Both the position numbers and the translations under genes were made by a program. DNA of 64,000 nucleotides from assembly GCF_000340885.1 (NCBI RefSeq), contig NC_020291.1, positions 5,829,501 to 5,893,500 on the forward strand, read 5' to 3'. Origin of the DNA: Clostridium saccharoperbutylacetonicum N1-4(HMT) (lineage in GTDB: Bacteria > Bacillota > Clostridia > Clostridiales > Clostridiaceae). Positions 53,528 to 62,214 of the stretch are shown piece by piece (position 1 is the stretch's first letter; every line of letters begins with the position of its first letter). The notes under the pieces were generated by a model. The model made no database searches. It was not told the DNA's origin and was given only the letters and a program-made list of their open reading frames with translations.

Positions 53528-54397
53528 TTATTTAAAATACAATTCATTAACTTCATCTGCAGGCATTTCTAATCCAGTATATAATTTAAAAGCTTCTGCA
53601 CCTTGCCATAACAGCATACCTATACCAGGAACTATTGTGCATCCAACTGCCTCAGCATCCTCTAAAAGCTTCGTTTTCCTTGGATTATAAACAACATCAG
53701 CTACAACTAATTCCTTTGTGAAAACATTTGTATCTTTTATTGGAGATTCTTCTTCATTTGGATGCATTCCCACACGTGTTGCATTAACTAAAATATCACT
53801 AGCTGCAATTTGCCCATTAAGTTTTTGTGTATCCTCTAAATCACATAAGTTTACAACACATTCAGGTACTTCTTTTTTTATATTTTCAATAGTCTTCTCA
53901 GCCTTTTGATAAAAAGCATCCTTTATGTTAAAAATATTAATTTCTTTAGCACCATCTAGTGCACATTGAACCACAATGGCTGTTGCAGCACCACCAGCAC
54001 CTAAAACAGTAATTATTTTACCTTTTATATCTACTCCATGTTCCTTTAAATTGCGTACAAATCCAACACCATCTGTAATATGACCAGTTAATTTTCCACT
54101 TTTATTAATAATTGTATTCACTGCTCCAATAATACGAGCTGCTGGAGATAATTCATCCATATACTTAACAACTTCACTTTTACATGGCATAGTTACATTT
54201 GCACCTCTTATATTCAAAGTTTTAAAGGCTGCAATAGCATCAGATACTTTTTCTTCTGAAATGTCAAAAGCTACATAGGCAGAATCTATACCCAATTTTT
54301 GAAAACTGTAGTTGTACATAGCTGGCGATCCTGAATGATCTACTGGTGATCCTATCAAGCAATATAATGCTGTAGATCCAGAAATTCTTTTTTCCAT
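53528..54397 (-). CDS. aroE: Shikimate dehydrogenase (copy 3, biosynthetic operon)
   Basis: The 289-residue enzyme has DHSGSPAMYN, NVTMPCK with catalytic Lys, ITDGVGF with catalytic Asp, GAGGAATAIV and GMLLWQGAEAF. It is nearly the same protein as copy 2 at 38410, differing mainly at surface positions. Being within the aro operon it should serve the biosynthetic step from 3-dehydroshikimate to shikimate. The start is the ATG at 54397 after AGGAGGAG. An upstream in-frame ATG lies within the pheA end. Confidence 0.92.
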   Translation of the reverse strand: MEKRISGSTALYCLIGSPVDHSGSPAMYNYSFQKLGIDSAYVAFDISEEKVSDAIAAFKTLNIRGANVTMPCKSEVVKYMDELSPAARIIGAVNTIINKSGKLTGHITDGVGFVRNLKEHGVDIKGKIITVLGAGGAATAIVVQCALDGAKEINIFNIKDAFYQKAEKTIENIKKEVPECVVNLCDLEDTQKLNGQIAASDILVNATRVGMHPNEEESPIKDTNVFTKELVVADVVYNPRKTKLLEDAEAVGCTIVPGIGMLLWQGAEAFKLYTGLEMPADEVNELYFK

Positions 54398-54416
54398 AAT
54401 ACTCCTCCTAAAATAA

Positions 54417-55553
54417 TTAATTAATATTTGTTTCATAAGCTCCTAACATTTTAAAATAAGGACTATTTTGTTTAATTAATGTTAGTGCTTTTGTTACCTC
54501 ATCTGAATATAGATTTCCTTCAAAATCTACATATAAGAAATACTTCCATGGACCATGTTTCATAGGTCGTGACTCTATCTTTATCATATTTATATTATTT
54601 TCTGCAAAATGACGCAATAATTTGTATAAGGTTCCAGCTTTATCATCAAGAGAAAATACCACGCTTACTTTATCTGCTTTTGGATTTCTTTCAAGTTCTT
54701 TACCAATAACTATGAATCTAGTAAAATTTTCTGATTGATTATTTATATTTTCTTTTATTATTTCTAAATCATATATGTTAGCTACTCTTTTGCTTGCAAT
54801 TGCTGCTTTCCTTTTGTCTTTTAATTCATTAACTAACTTAGCACTATTAGCTGTGCTATGATAAGGTATCAATTCCCAATCCCTATAAGACTTTAAGAAT
54901 TCTGTGCTTTGACTAAATCCCTGAGGATGTGAATACACTTCACTTATAGTTTCTAAAGTTGTTCCCTTTATTCCTACTAAATTTTGATTTATTCTTATAC
55001 AAACTTCTCCAAGTATATAAAAGCCATATTTATACAACAGGTCATAAACATCTGAAATAGCACCTGTTGAAGAATTTTCTATTGGTACAACACCATACTT
55101 AATCTCATCTTTTTTAACTGCAGCAAAAACATTTTCAAATTCATCATAAGCCTTTGCCTCTTTATTATTGCCAAAATATTTGAACATTGCTTCTTCTGTG
55201 AAAGATCCACTTACTCCATAATAACCAATTTCTACACCATTTCTACTTTTGTTAATTTTAAGTTCTTCACATTCAGAACCATTATACTTTGTTTTTTCCT
55301 GTTCAAACCCCTTAGCAATTTCCATAATATTTATGAAAAATTTCCTTGCTCCTTCTTCATAAGCTTTATCCTTAAGATACCCTAGATTTTTTTCAATTAC
55401 TTGTTTTTCTCTACTTTCATCTAATACTGGCAAATTGTTCTTCTTCTTATATTCACCAACTTTAAGTACTACATCCATTCTCTTTTCAAATAATTCTGTA
55501 ATTTTTTTATCTATTTCATCAATTGTATCTCTATAATCATCTAACTCTGACAT
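54417..55553 (-). CDS. pheA: Bifunctional chorismate mutase/prephenate dehydratase (P-protein)
   Basis: In the 378-residue protein an AroQ-type chorismate mutase domain occupies 1-90 (YRDTIDEIDKKITELFEKRMDVV). The prephenate dehydratase domain follows (GYYGVSGSFTEEAMFKYF, PIENSSTGAISDVYDLL, SHPQGFSQ, and NFTRFIVIG with the catalytic Thr). A C-terminal ACT domain from about 295 (GTLYKLLRHFAENNINMIKIESRP) carries the ESRP phenylalanine-binding motif, so feedback inhibition is expected. A repeat element separates it from aroC. Confidence 0.94.
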   Translation of the reverse strand: MSELDDYRDTIDEIDKKITELFEKRMDVVLKVGEYKKKNNLPVLDESREKQVIEKNLGYLKDKAYEEGARKFFINIMEIAKGFEQEKTKYNGSECEELKINKSRNGVEIGYYGVSGSFTEEAMFKYFGNNKEAKAYDEFENVFAAVKKDEIKYGVVPIENSSTGAISDVYDLLYKYGFYILGEVCIRINQNLVGIKGTTLETISEVYSHPQGFSQSTEFLKSYRDWELIPYHSTANSAKLVNELKDKRKAAIASKRVANIYDLEIIKENINNQSENFTRFIVIGKELERNPKADKVSVVFSLDDKAGTLYKLLRHFAENNINMIKIESRPMKHGPWKYFLYVDFEGNLYSDEVTKALTLIKQNSPYFKMLGAYETNIN

Positions 55554-55605
55554 TTCACCTACTCCTCACAACTCATAACTAATTTAAAGTTCCTAATTAC
55601 ATAAA

Positions 55606-55680
55606 AGTTCCGTATTGCAGCACAGCTGCTCTTTTAATAAGTGCACAGCTGCTCTTTTTATAGGTGTAACTCTTAACTGA
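55606..55680. repeat. Dispersed intergenic repeat, copy 2, inside the aro operon
   Basis: GTTCCGTATTGCAGCACAGC, a GTGCACAGCTGCTC sub-repeat and the TTTTTATAGGTGTAACTC block match 8843-8933 closely. The terminal CTTAACTGA shared with copy 1 overlaps the aroC stop codon, so part of the repeat is coding. It can form GCAGCacaGCTGC hairpins. Confidence 0.75.
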
Positions 55681-56749
55681 TTAAAAGGTCAAGTATTCCT
55701 ATTGCTGTAACTGCTTCAATAACTGGAACAGCTCTTTGTACTATGCACGGATCATGTCTTCCTTCTATTACAAGTTCTGCTTCCTTTTGTTCTGAAATAT
55801 CTATTGTTCGCTGAATTTTTGATATTGATGCTGTTGGTTTTATTCCAACTTTAAATAGTATTGGCATTCCATTAGTTATTCCACCAGTAATACCACCATT
55901 ATTATTTGTATAAGTTTTAACTTCACCGTTGTCATAATAATATTCATCATTACATTCTGAACCACGAAGCTTAGTCATTTCAAAGCCTTTTCCAAATTCT
56001 ATTCCTTTAACTGCAGGCACAGAAAACATTAAATGAGCTAATGTTGATTCAACCGAATCAAAAAATGGATTTCCAATCCCAGCTTTTATGCCAAGAATGG
56101 TACATTCAATTGTTCCTCCAGTAGAATCTTGTTCTTTTTTTGCTTCTAAAATTAAAGTTCTCATCTCGTCTTCTTTTTCAGGTGCTAAAAGAGGTAATTC
56201 TTTTAGCTTTAAATTGTCCAATAATTCCTTATCTACTTTCACATCATAAAAGCTTTTATCTTCTATATTTCCTATACTTTTCACATGAGCTCCTATATTA
56301 ATTCCTCTAGCTTGTAGAACTTGCTTACATATAGCTCCTGCAAATACTAATGGTGCAGTAATTCTTCCTGAGAAATGTCCACCACCTCTATAGTCATTAA
56401 AGCCATTATATCTTATAAATCCTGGATAGTCTGCATGTCCTGGTCTCATTAAATCTTTAAGTTTCCCATAATCTCTTGAATGCATATCTGCATTTCTAAT
56501 TACTGCACAAAGAGGAGTTCCAGTAGTCTTTCCTTCAAAAAATCCACTTAGTATTTCTGGCTGATCTGCTTCTTTTCTTGCAGTAGACAAATTGCTTTTT
56601 CCTGGTGCACGTCTAGCCATTTCCTTCATAACTTCTTCCATATTTATTTCCACACCAGGTGGAAGTCCATCGATTGTAATTCCAATTCCAACTCCATGTG
56701 ATTCACCAAATATAGAAACCTTTAATTTATTTCCCCACATTCCACTCAT
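55673..56749 (-). CDS. aroC: Chorismate synthase
   Basis: The 358-residue enzyme has GNKLKVSIFGESHGVGIGI at the N-terminus (conserved His), the RRAPGKSNLSTARKEAD segment, the DYRGGGHFSGR signature near 120-130 and SISKIQRTIDI near 320. It forms chorismate from EPSP with reduced FMN. The start is the ATG at 56749 after AGGAGGTG. It overlaps the aroA end by 23 nt, so the two are coupled. The last codons overlap a dispersed repeat. Confidence 0.94.
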   Translation of the reverse strand: MSGMWGNKLKVSIFGESHGVGIGITIDGLPPGVEINMEEVMKEMARRAPGKSNLSTARKEADQPEILSGFFEGKTTGTPLCAVIRNADMHSRDYGKLKDLMRPGHADYPGFIRYNGFNDYRGGGHFSGRITAPLVFAGAICKQVLQARGINIGAHVKSIGNIEDKSFYDVKVDKELLDNLKLKELPLLAPEKEDEMRTLILEAKKEQDSTGGTIECTILGIKAGIGNPFFDSVESTLAHLMFSVPAVKGIEFGKGFEMTKLRGSECNDEYYYDNGEVKTYTNNNGGITGGITNGMPILFKVGIKPTASISKIQRTIDISEQKEAELVIEGRHDPCIVQRAVPVIEAVTAIGILDLLIS

Positions 56750-58034
56750 CAAATACACCTCCTAAATTTTTATAATCATCCCAAAACTGAGGATATGACT
56801 TAGAAACACATTCATAATCTCTAAGTATTACAGGCTCTTTACATACAGTAGCTGCTATAGCCATAGTCATAGCTATTCTATGATCCTTATGACTCCAGAC
56901 TTCAACTCCACCTTTTAACGCTTTCACACCTTGAATTATTAATCCATCTTCTTTTTCAGTAATCTTTGCTCCTAACTTATTAAGTTCAGAAGTTACAGCA
57001 GCTAATCTATCACATTCTTTTATTCTAAGTCTTCCAGCATTTATTATTTCTGTTTTTCCTGCTCCTAAAGCTGCTACTAAAGAAACTACTGGAATTATAT
57101 CTGGACATTGTGATCCGTCGATAATAGTTGCTTTTAGTTTTTCATCAGCAGTTCCAATAATGCCATTATTTTTATTGCTTATGGTAACTCCCATTCTTGC
57201 TAAAATATCAATTACTTCTTTATCACCTTGAAGAGAATCTAACTTTAAATCATTAAGGATTACTTCATTAGAAAGTGCGTCTGCACAAAAGAAAAATGCT
57301 GATTGAGAATAATCACCTTCAACTCTATAATCTCTACTCTTATATGTTTGATTTCCTCTAATTATAAACTCTTCATAATTATTATTAATAATTTCTATTC
57401 CAAAATCTTTCATAGCACTTAAAGTTAAATCAATATATCCCTTTGATTCCATTTCTGTTGTTATTATTATTTTTGAATCCCCATCTAGTAGTGGAAGGGT
57501 AAATAACAAGCCTGTTATAAATTGAGAGCTAATATTTCCTTTAACTTTAAATTCTCCTGACTTAAGTTTACCTTCTGTTGTTAAATCTAATATATCTTCT
57601 TTAAAAGAGTATTTTATATTTTGCTCCTTAAATATGTTGTAATAGGTATCTAAAGGTCTTTTTCCTAAATTACCTCTACCAACAAATCTATTAACACCAT
57701 CAAATAAAGCTGCTATTGGCACTAAAAATCTTAAAGTTGAACCTGATTCATTACAATCAATTATTCTTTCTTTTTTTACTTTATTAGCTTCAATATTTTC
57801 AGTACTTTTGATACCACAAACTTCAAGATAATCATCTTTTTTTGCTATTTTTGCACCTAATGCCGACATAGCTTCAATAGTAGCAATAATGTCATCTGAA
57901 TAATCTATGTTAGTAACCTTACTAATCCCATTTCCTAAAGCTGCACATATTACAGCTCTATGCGCCATACTTTTCGATGGAGGTATTTTTACCTCACCTT
58001 TTAATTTAGTTGGAATAATTTTAAAAGTTCCCAT
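56727..58034 (-). CDS. aroA: 5-enolpyruvylshikimate-3-phosphate synthase
   Basis: The 435-residue enzyme has PPSKSMAHRAVICAAL (18-33), the CNESGSTLRFLVPIAALF signature near 94-111, GKRPLD near 123, and the RIKECDRLAAVTSELNKLGA and SHKDHRIAMTMAIAA motifs near 340 and 385. SGSTLRFL differs from the NAGTAMRPL sequence of glyphosate-sensitive class I enzymes, so a class II-like form is possible. It lies between aroB and aroC. Confidence 0.94.
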   Translation of the reverse strand: MGTFKIIPTKLKGEVKIPPSKSMAHRAVICAALGNGISKVTNIDYSDDIIATIEAMSALGAKIAKKDDYLEVCGIKSTENIEANKVKKERIIDCNESGSTLRFLVPIAALFDGVNRFVGRGNLGKRPLDTYYNIFKEQNIKYSFKEDILDLTTEGKLKSGEFKVKGNISSQFITGLLFTLPLLDGDSKIIITTEMESKGYIDLTLSAMKDFGIEIINNNYEEFIIRGNQTYKSRDYRVEGDYSQSAFFFCADALSNEVILNDLKLDSLQGDKEVIDILARMGVTISNKNNGIIGTADEKLKATIIDGSQCPDIIPVVSLVAALGAGKTEIINAGRLRIKECDRLAAVTSELNKLGAKITEKEDGLIIQGVKALKGGVEVWSHKDHRIAMTMAIAATVCKEPVILRDYECVSKSYPQFWDDYKNLGGVFDEWNVGK

Positions 58035-58100
58035 TATACGCCCCCCGTTTTGTCAGTTTACAGTTTACAATTTACAGTTATAATTACTAATTTACAGTTA

Positions 58101-59156
58101 TTAGTTTTTGAAAAATTCTACGTTGGTTTTTTCTAGGTATGATTCTCCTATTTCTTTTAATAGCACTACTTTCAAGACATTATCTATATTTTTTTTATCT
58201 AAAGCTATAGTATCAAGAATTGCTGAACTATCGGCTATTTCTACTTCATATGGGAGAATATATTGTTCTAATATTTCTTTTATTTCTTTACTTACACCTT
58301 TAGCTGTAAGGTTTTTCTTTTCTGCTATCTTACTTATCTCATACATCCCTATTGCAACTGCTTCTCCATGAGTAAATTTTTTAAAGTTGTAATAAGTTTC
58401 AATAGCATGGCCTAAGGTATGACCAAAGTTTAGTAACATTCTTTCTCCAGTATCTTTTTCATCATTTTCCACAACACATTTTTTTATAAAGCAACATTTG
58501 TGGATAATCATTTCTATATTGTGCATAACTTCTTCTTTATTTTTTAAACCCTTCAAAAAGTAAAAGAAATCCTTATCTTTTATGCAGCCATACTTTATGA
58601 CTTCAGCCATCCCATCTCTAAAAAATCTTTCACTTAAAGTTTCTAAAACTTCTGGATCAATTAAAACTAACTTTGGATGATAAAAACTTCCTACTAAATT
58701 TTTACCTCTTTCTAAATCTACAGCAACTTTTCCACCAACACTGCTGTCAACTTGAGCAAGTAATGATGTTGGCATTTGAACAAAACTAACACCTCTTAAG
58801 AAAGTGGCTGCTACAAATCCGCCAAGATCCCCAATTACTCCGCCACCAAGCGTAATTATCAAATCACTCCTTGTAAGCTTAAAATCCAAAAGTTCATTGT
58901 ATACAACTGGAAGTGTGCTAAAGGCTTTAGTTTCTTCTCCTGGCTCTAGAGCCATCAATTTCACTTCATAGCCTGACTTAATTAGCGATTCTTTAACTCT
59001 GTCTCCATAGTGATAATTTACATTCTTATCGGTTAATATAAATATTTTTTTCCCTTGATAAATTTTGTTAATTTCTGAGCCTGTCTTATCAATTAATCCC
59101 TTTTGAATAATAATTGGATAACTTCTTTCGCCAAGTTCGACAATCAAATCTTCCAT
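58101..59156 (-). CDS. aroB: 3-dehydroquinate synthase
   Basis: The 351-residue NAD/Zn enzyme has [12 protein letters not shown] near 79, [20 protein letters not shown] near 103-122, [19 protein letters not shown] near 127-145, AEVIKYGCI near 182 and the metal ligands in [13 protein letters not shown] and TKFTHGEAV. It makes 3-dehydroquinate, step two of the pathway. It is the first structural gene of the operon. The start is the ATG at 59156, 9 nt after AGGGGG. A leader terminator ends about 40 nt upstream. Confidence 0.94.
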   Translation of the reverse strand: MEDLIVELGERSYPIIIQKGLIDKTGSEINKIYQGKKIFILTDKNVNYHYGDRVKESLIKSGYEVKLMALEPGEETKAFSTLPVVYNELLDFKLTRSDLIITLGGGVIGDLGGFVAATFLRGVSFVQMPTSLLAQVDSSVGGKVAVDLERGKNLVGSFYHPKLVLIDPEVLETLSERFFRDGMAEVIKYGCIKDKDFFYFLKGLKNKEEVMHNIEMIIHKCCFIKKCVVENDEKDTGERMLLNFGHTLGHAIETYYNFKKFTHGEAVAIGMYEISKIAEKKNLTAKGVSKEIKEILEQYILPYEVEIADSSAILDTIALDKKNIDNVLKVVLLKEIGESYLEKTNVEFFKN

Positions 59157-59197
59157 TTCATTTTGCCCCCTATATTTTGAATTAATTTTAAAAAAAA

Positions 59198-59223
59198 TGG
59201 GACTCATATATAATGAGTCCCAT
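59198..59223 (-). terminator. Attenuator terminator of the aro operon
   Basis: ATGGGACTCAT pairs perfectly with ATGAGTCCCAT around a 4-nt loop, followed on the minus strand by T8. It sits between the leader peptide and aroB. A preceding AATATCAA/TTGATATT hairpin, and an AAAATATC (59290-59283)/GATATTTT (59231-59224) complementarity, offer alternative pairing. Confidence 0.85.
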
Positions 59224-59264
59224 AAAATATCAATAAAATTTGATATTAAAAACTTATATAAATA

Positions 59265-59399
59265 TTAAAAACTCATCAAAAAGATATTTTCAGTTTTTTT
59301 GCAAAATAAATAGCCAGCGCTAAAATAAAAGCCCCAGAACATAAAATAAAAAAAGCTATAAAATTTTTGCATAACTGATTTCACAATATCCTTTTTCAT
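59265..59399 (-). CDS. Phe/Tyr-rich leader peptide of the aro operon (44 codons)
   Basis: The ATG at 59399 has AAAGGAG 7 nt upstream and lies about 70 nt after a consensus promoter. The peptide has ten Phe, four Tyr and one Trp in 44 residues. Twelve of the 20 residues from 13 to 32 are aromatic (for example FYSFFYFMFWGFYF). It ends 42 nt before the attenuator stem. This is the layout of ribosome-mediated attenuation: stalling at Phe/Tyr codons when charged tRNA is scarce would prevent the terminator forming. The alternative is a tiny hydrophobic membrane protein, but the position argues against it. Confidence 0.8.
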   Translation of the reverse strand: MKKDIVKSVMQKFYSFFYFMFWGFYFSAGYLFCKKTENIFLMSF

Positions 59400-59478
59400 G
59401 GTTTTCTCCTTTACTAAAATATCAATTCTTTTTACGAATATTAGTATAAATTTGATTTTTAAAATTTGTCTTTTTATT

Positions 59479-59506
59479 ATTATAACAAACTATGAACAAT
59501 TGTCAA
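59479..59506 (-). promoter_or_regulatory. Promoter of the aro operon
   Basis: On the minus strand TTGACA (59506-59501) and TATAAT (59484-59479), both consensus, with a 16-bp spacer. The start is expected near 59472. Confidence 0.85.
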
Positions 59507-59689
59507 TCTCCATTAACTATTTACCATGTTTTTTATCAATAAAATATACATTTATCAATTTAACTAAACAACATTGATAAAAGGTTAAAAACACGCTTTA
59601 TTTTTTCTCATTTTATCAAAATCTCAAAAAATGATATTATATTTCTTTTCTATAAAAACTTGCATACTTTAATTATCCTATCACAGAGC

Positions 59690-59717
59690 AAGGGAATATC
59701 TCATAAAGATCTCCCTT
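59690..59717 (-). terminator. Candidate terminator after the GH9 remnant
   Basis: AAGGGA/TCCCTT with inner ATCT/AGAT pairing, separated by bulges, directly follows the GH9 stop on the minus strand. The remaining 59507-59689 region shows no gene. Confidence 0.45.
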
Positions 59718-59724
59718 CCTACTA

Positions 59725-60521
59725 TTACTTCATATTCAATTCAGCCATTGCATGAACAAATGGTGAATTCCAATAAATGTCTACTTCATTAGTTGAATAG
59801 CTTTCTGAATTATCTAAATAACATTTAGCAGGAGCTTTATCCTTCAAAAGATTTTTTGCAAGTGGATCTTCTAAATTTTTATTTGAACCACCTGCAATCA
59901 TACCTTGTACTGCTGCTCCTTGTGCCGTTGATGGTCTATGATGCGGATGTTTCATAGAATTTGAACCATAACCTGTAACATAAGACATACCTAATGAGTT
60001 TTTGCCCAAACAATAGTTAATATGTTCTTTTGCATATTCTAAATATTCTTTATTAGGCATAATTTTATATGCTTCTGCAAGCAATACGGCATTATTGATT
60101 ACCTGCATATTACTACCCCAATAATAATCTGTTCCATTAGGGACATTGTAATTATCATTTTTATCTAAAGCCACAATGTTTTGAGCTTCATTTATAATAT
60201 AATTTTTAAGTAAATTCAAAGGAACTACCTAAACTATCTGTTTCAATTCTATATGTACCTGGTGTATTAACTGAAGAGAAATCACCAAAACAATCTGTTT
60301 CTTTAGCTGCCTTATCATAAGCAAGTCCAGTAATTTCCCCTTCGTAAACTACCTCTTTTGTCGCAGTAGAAACAACTCTGAATTTACGATCTTTAGTTTC
60401 TGCTCTAAATACAATCTTTTTCTTATCATCTGGTTTTTACCCTACTTGATTTATAACTTGTGATCATGCCTGCGCATATAACTACGGCTGACATTAATGC
60501 AATTATTTTCTTTGATTTCAT
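59725..60521 (-). pseudogene. GH9 endoglucanase remnant with frameshift and large internal deletion
   Basis: The ATG at 60521 (AGGGGGAAG upstream) opens a signal-peptide-like segment MKSKKIIALMSAVVICAGMI that meets a stop after 31 codons. A shifted frame then encodes a CelD_N-type Ig-like domain (KKKIVFRAETKDRKFRVVS to TPGTYRIETD) ending at SFEFT. From 60219 the frame resumes with the C-terminal part of a GH9 catalytic domain, including YVTGYGSNSMKHPHHRPS and DNSESYSTNEVDIYWNSPF with the catalytic Asp/Glu region. About 300 residues of the barrel, including the N-terminal Asp pair, are missing. Not functional. Confidence 0.85.
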
Positions 60522-60545
60522 AAATAACTTCCCCCTAATATAATA

Positions 60546-60775
60546 TATAGCTTAATATTCTCATAATTTGGGATATATATAAATACTACTTTCTTGTAAT
60601 CTACAAAATCAATCATTAAATGCAATTATTTTATGTATTTAACTAATTTCTCTCTTTTACTCGCAAAAATATGCATTTTAAGATAAAAATTTCAACAAAC
60701 TTTCCTATAACATAAATAATAAAAAAATGTAGGTACATGCAATAAAGTAAGTATTACACTAAAAAATATATAGGA
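60546..60775. repeat. Duplicated promoter segment, copy A
   Basis: About 230 bp upstream of the GH9 remnant matches 61973-62203 upstream of the pectinesterase almost throughout, for example CAATTATTTTATG, TTTCTCTCTTTTACTCGCAA and CATTTTAAGATAAAAATTT blocks. No gene is seen in the 60522-60864 interval. Confidence 0.8.
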
Positions 60776-60864
60776 ATAATACATATTGAAATATATAAGG
60801 ACTATATCATATCTGATACAGTCAATTAAAATGTTGATTTTATTAATAATTGATAACTTTTAAC

Positions 60865-61950
60865 TTATGGTTTCCAACCGTCATTTCCTGATAAAATATT
60901 AGCCTTTGTATACTTAGACGCTTCATTGCTAGTAATAGCTTTTGACCAGGATACTCTCTTAGATCTATTAGCACCAGTACCTTTGCATCCATATTCCTCT
61001 AAAAGAGCAGTATTATTTACATTATTGTTCATCTTTAGCCAACCTGCTGAGTTAACTGGTGCATTTAGATTACAATTTATATATGATACGTGACAGTAGT
61101 CCCCATAAGTTCTTCCAAGATAAACTGTTGAAGGTGTTTTCCAACGAGGATTAGTTTTGAATGTGTAATTAACATCTTCATTAGCGGTTAAAGTGCAATT
61201 TAAAAATACATATCCAAATTTCTGACCTTTAGGAGTGTTAGCAGCTGTATACATCCCCCCATCTCTTATATCATTTAATGTACAATTCTCAAATAATGCA
61301 GTAGCACCTCCCCAAATAAAGTCAACGCTACCTTGTATAAAACAATTCTTAAAATAAGCTCTAGATTTATTTGCACCATAGGTATATGCACATAAGGTAT
61401 CTTGCCCACTATAAAAATTACAATTAGTGAAAGTAATTCTATCTCCATAAGTATAAATACAAGATGCCTGAACATCTTTACCAGTATCCTTTAAATGACT
61501 GTTTTCAAAAGTAATATTTTCTGCATTAAAGTCATTTGCAGCAACAGTTAAAGCTGCACAATCTGCTGAGTTATAAGTACCCCCAGTAGGTTTAGGATCT
61601 CCATTTGCAACATTATAGGTAAGTATTGTATTATTTTTACTTTCACCGATTATAGTTATAGAAGATCTTGAAATGGTAAGTTGTTCTTTATAAACACCAT
61701 TTTTAACGTATATGGTTTTTCTCGTAGATCCACTATTGGAACGTATCAAATAGTTATAAGCATCTGTGATTGTTTTAAAATTTCCACTACCATCTTTAGC
61801 AACAACAACATCATAATTTGTTGCTGCATTAGCAGCAGCTTTGCTATTAGTTGCTGCGAAAGTAATTTGTTTTGATCCAATAACCGTTCCAATAATTACA
61901 AAGCCTAACATAAACGCTGCAATTGATTTATTTAATCTACTTTTTTTCAT
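60865..61950 (-). CDS. Pectin methylesterase, carbohydrate esterase family 8
   Basis: The 361-residue secreted protein has a signal peptide (basic MKKSRLNKS, hydrophobic 9-24, FAA near 33) and a CE8 right-handed beta-helix starting at VVVAKDGSGNFKTITDA. The catalytic set is in place: D184 (SGQDTL), D210 (GSVDFIWGGA) and R280 (YLGRTYG), with Q183 for the oxyanion hole. It demethylates homogalacturonan outside the cell, preparing it for polygalacturonases such as the GH28 at 27828. GGGGGAG lies before the ATG. Confidence 0.93.
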   Translation of the reverse strand: MKKSRLNKSIAAFMLGFVIIGTVIGSKQITFAATNSKAAANAATNYDVVVAKDGSGNFKTITDAYNYLIRSNSGSTRKTIYVKNGVYKEQLTISRSSITIIGESKNNTILTYNVANGDPKPTGGTYNSADCAALTVAANDFNAENITFENSHLKDTGKDVQASCIYTYGDRITFTNCNFYSGQDTLCAYTYGANKSRAYFKNCFIQGSVDFIWGGATALFENCTLNDIRDGGMYTAANTPKGQKFGYVFLNCTLTANEDVNYTFKTNPRWKTPSTVYLGRTYGDYCHVSYINCNLNAPVNSAGWLKMNNNVNNTALLEEYGCKGTGANRSKRVSWSKAITSNEASKYTKANILSGNDGWKP

Positions 61951-61972
61951 AATATGTCTCCCCCATATAATG

Positions 61973-62203
61973 CTAGTTATAACTTAATATTCTCATAATT
62001 TTGAACATATATATAGATTAATTTCTTTAATCCTACAAAATCAATCGTTAAATGCAATTATTTTATGGATTTAATTAATTTCTCTCTTTTACTCGCAAAA
62101 ATGTGCATTTTAAGATAAAAATTTTAACGAAATTTCTTATAACATAAATAATAAAAAAAATCTATGTACATACAATAGAATAAGGTATGCTAAAAAAATA
62201 GGG
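61973..62203. repeat. Duplicated promoter segment, copy B
   Basis: Partner of 60546-60775. It occupies the divergent spacer between the pectinesterase and the DUF2334-type gene, so it should contain promoters and possibly a shared regulator site for cell-wall-degrading enzymes. Confidence 0.8.
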
Positions 62204-62214
62204 AGGAAATATGA

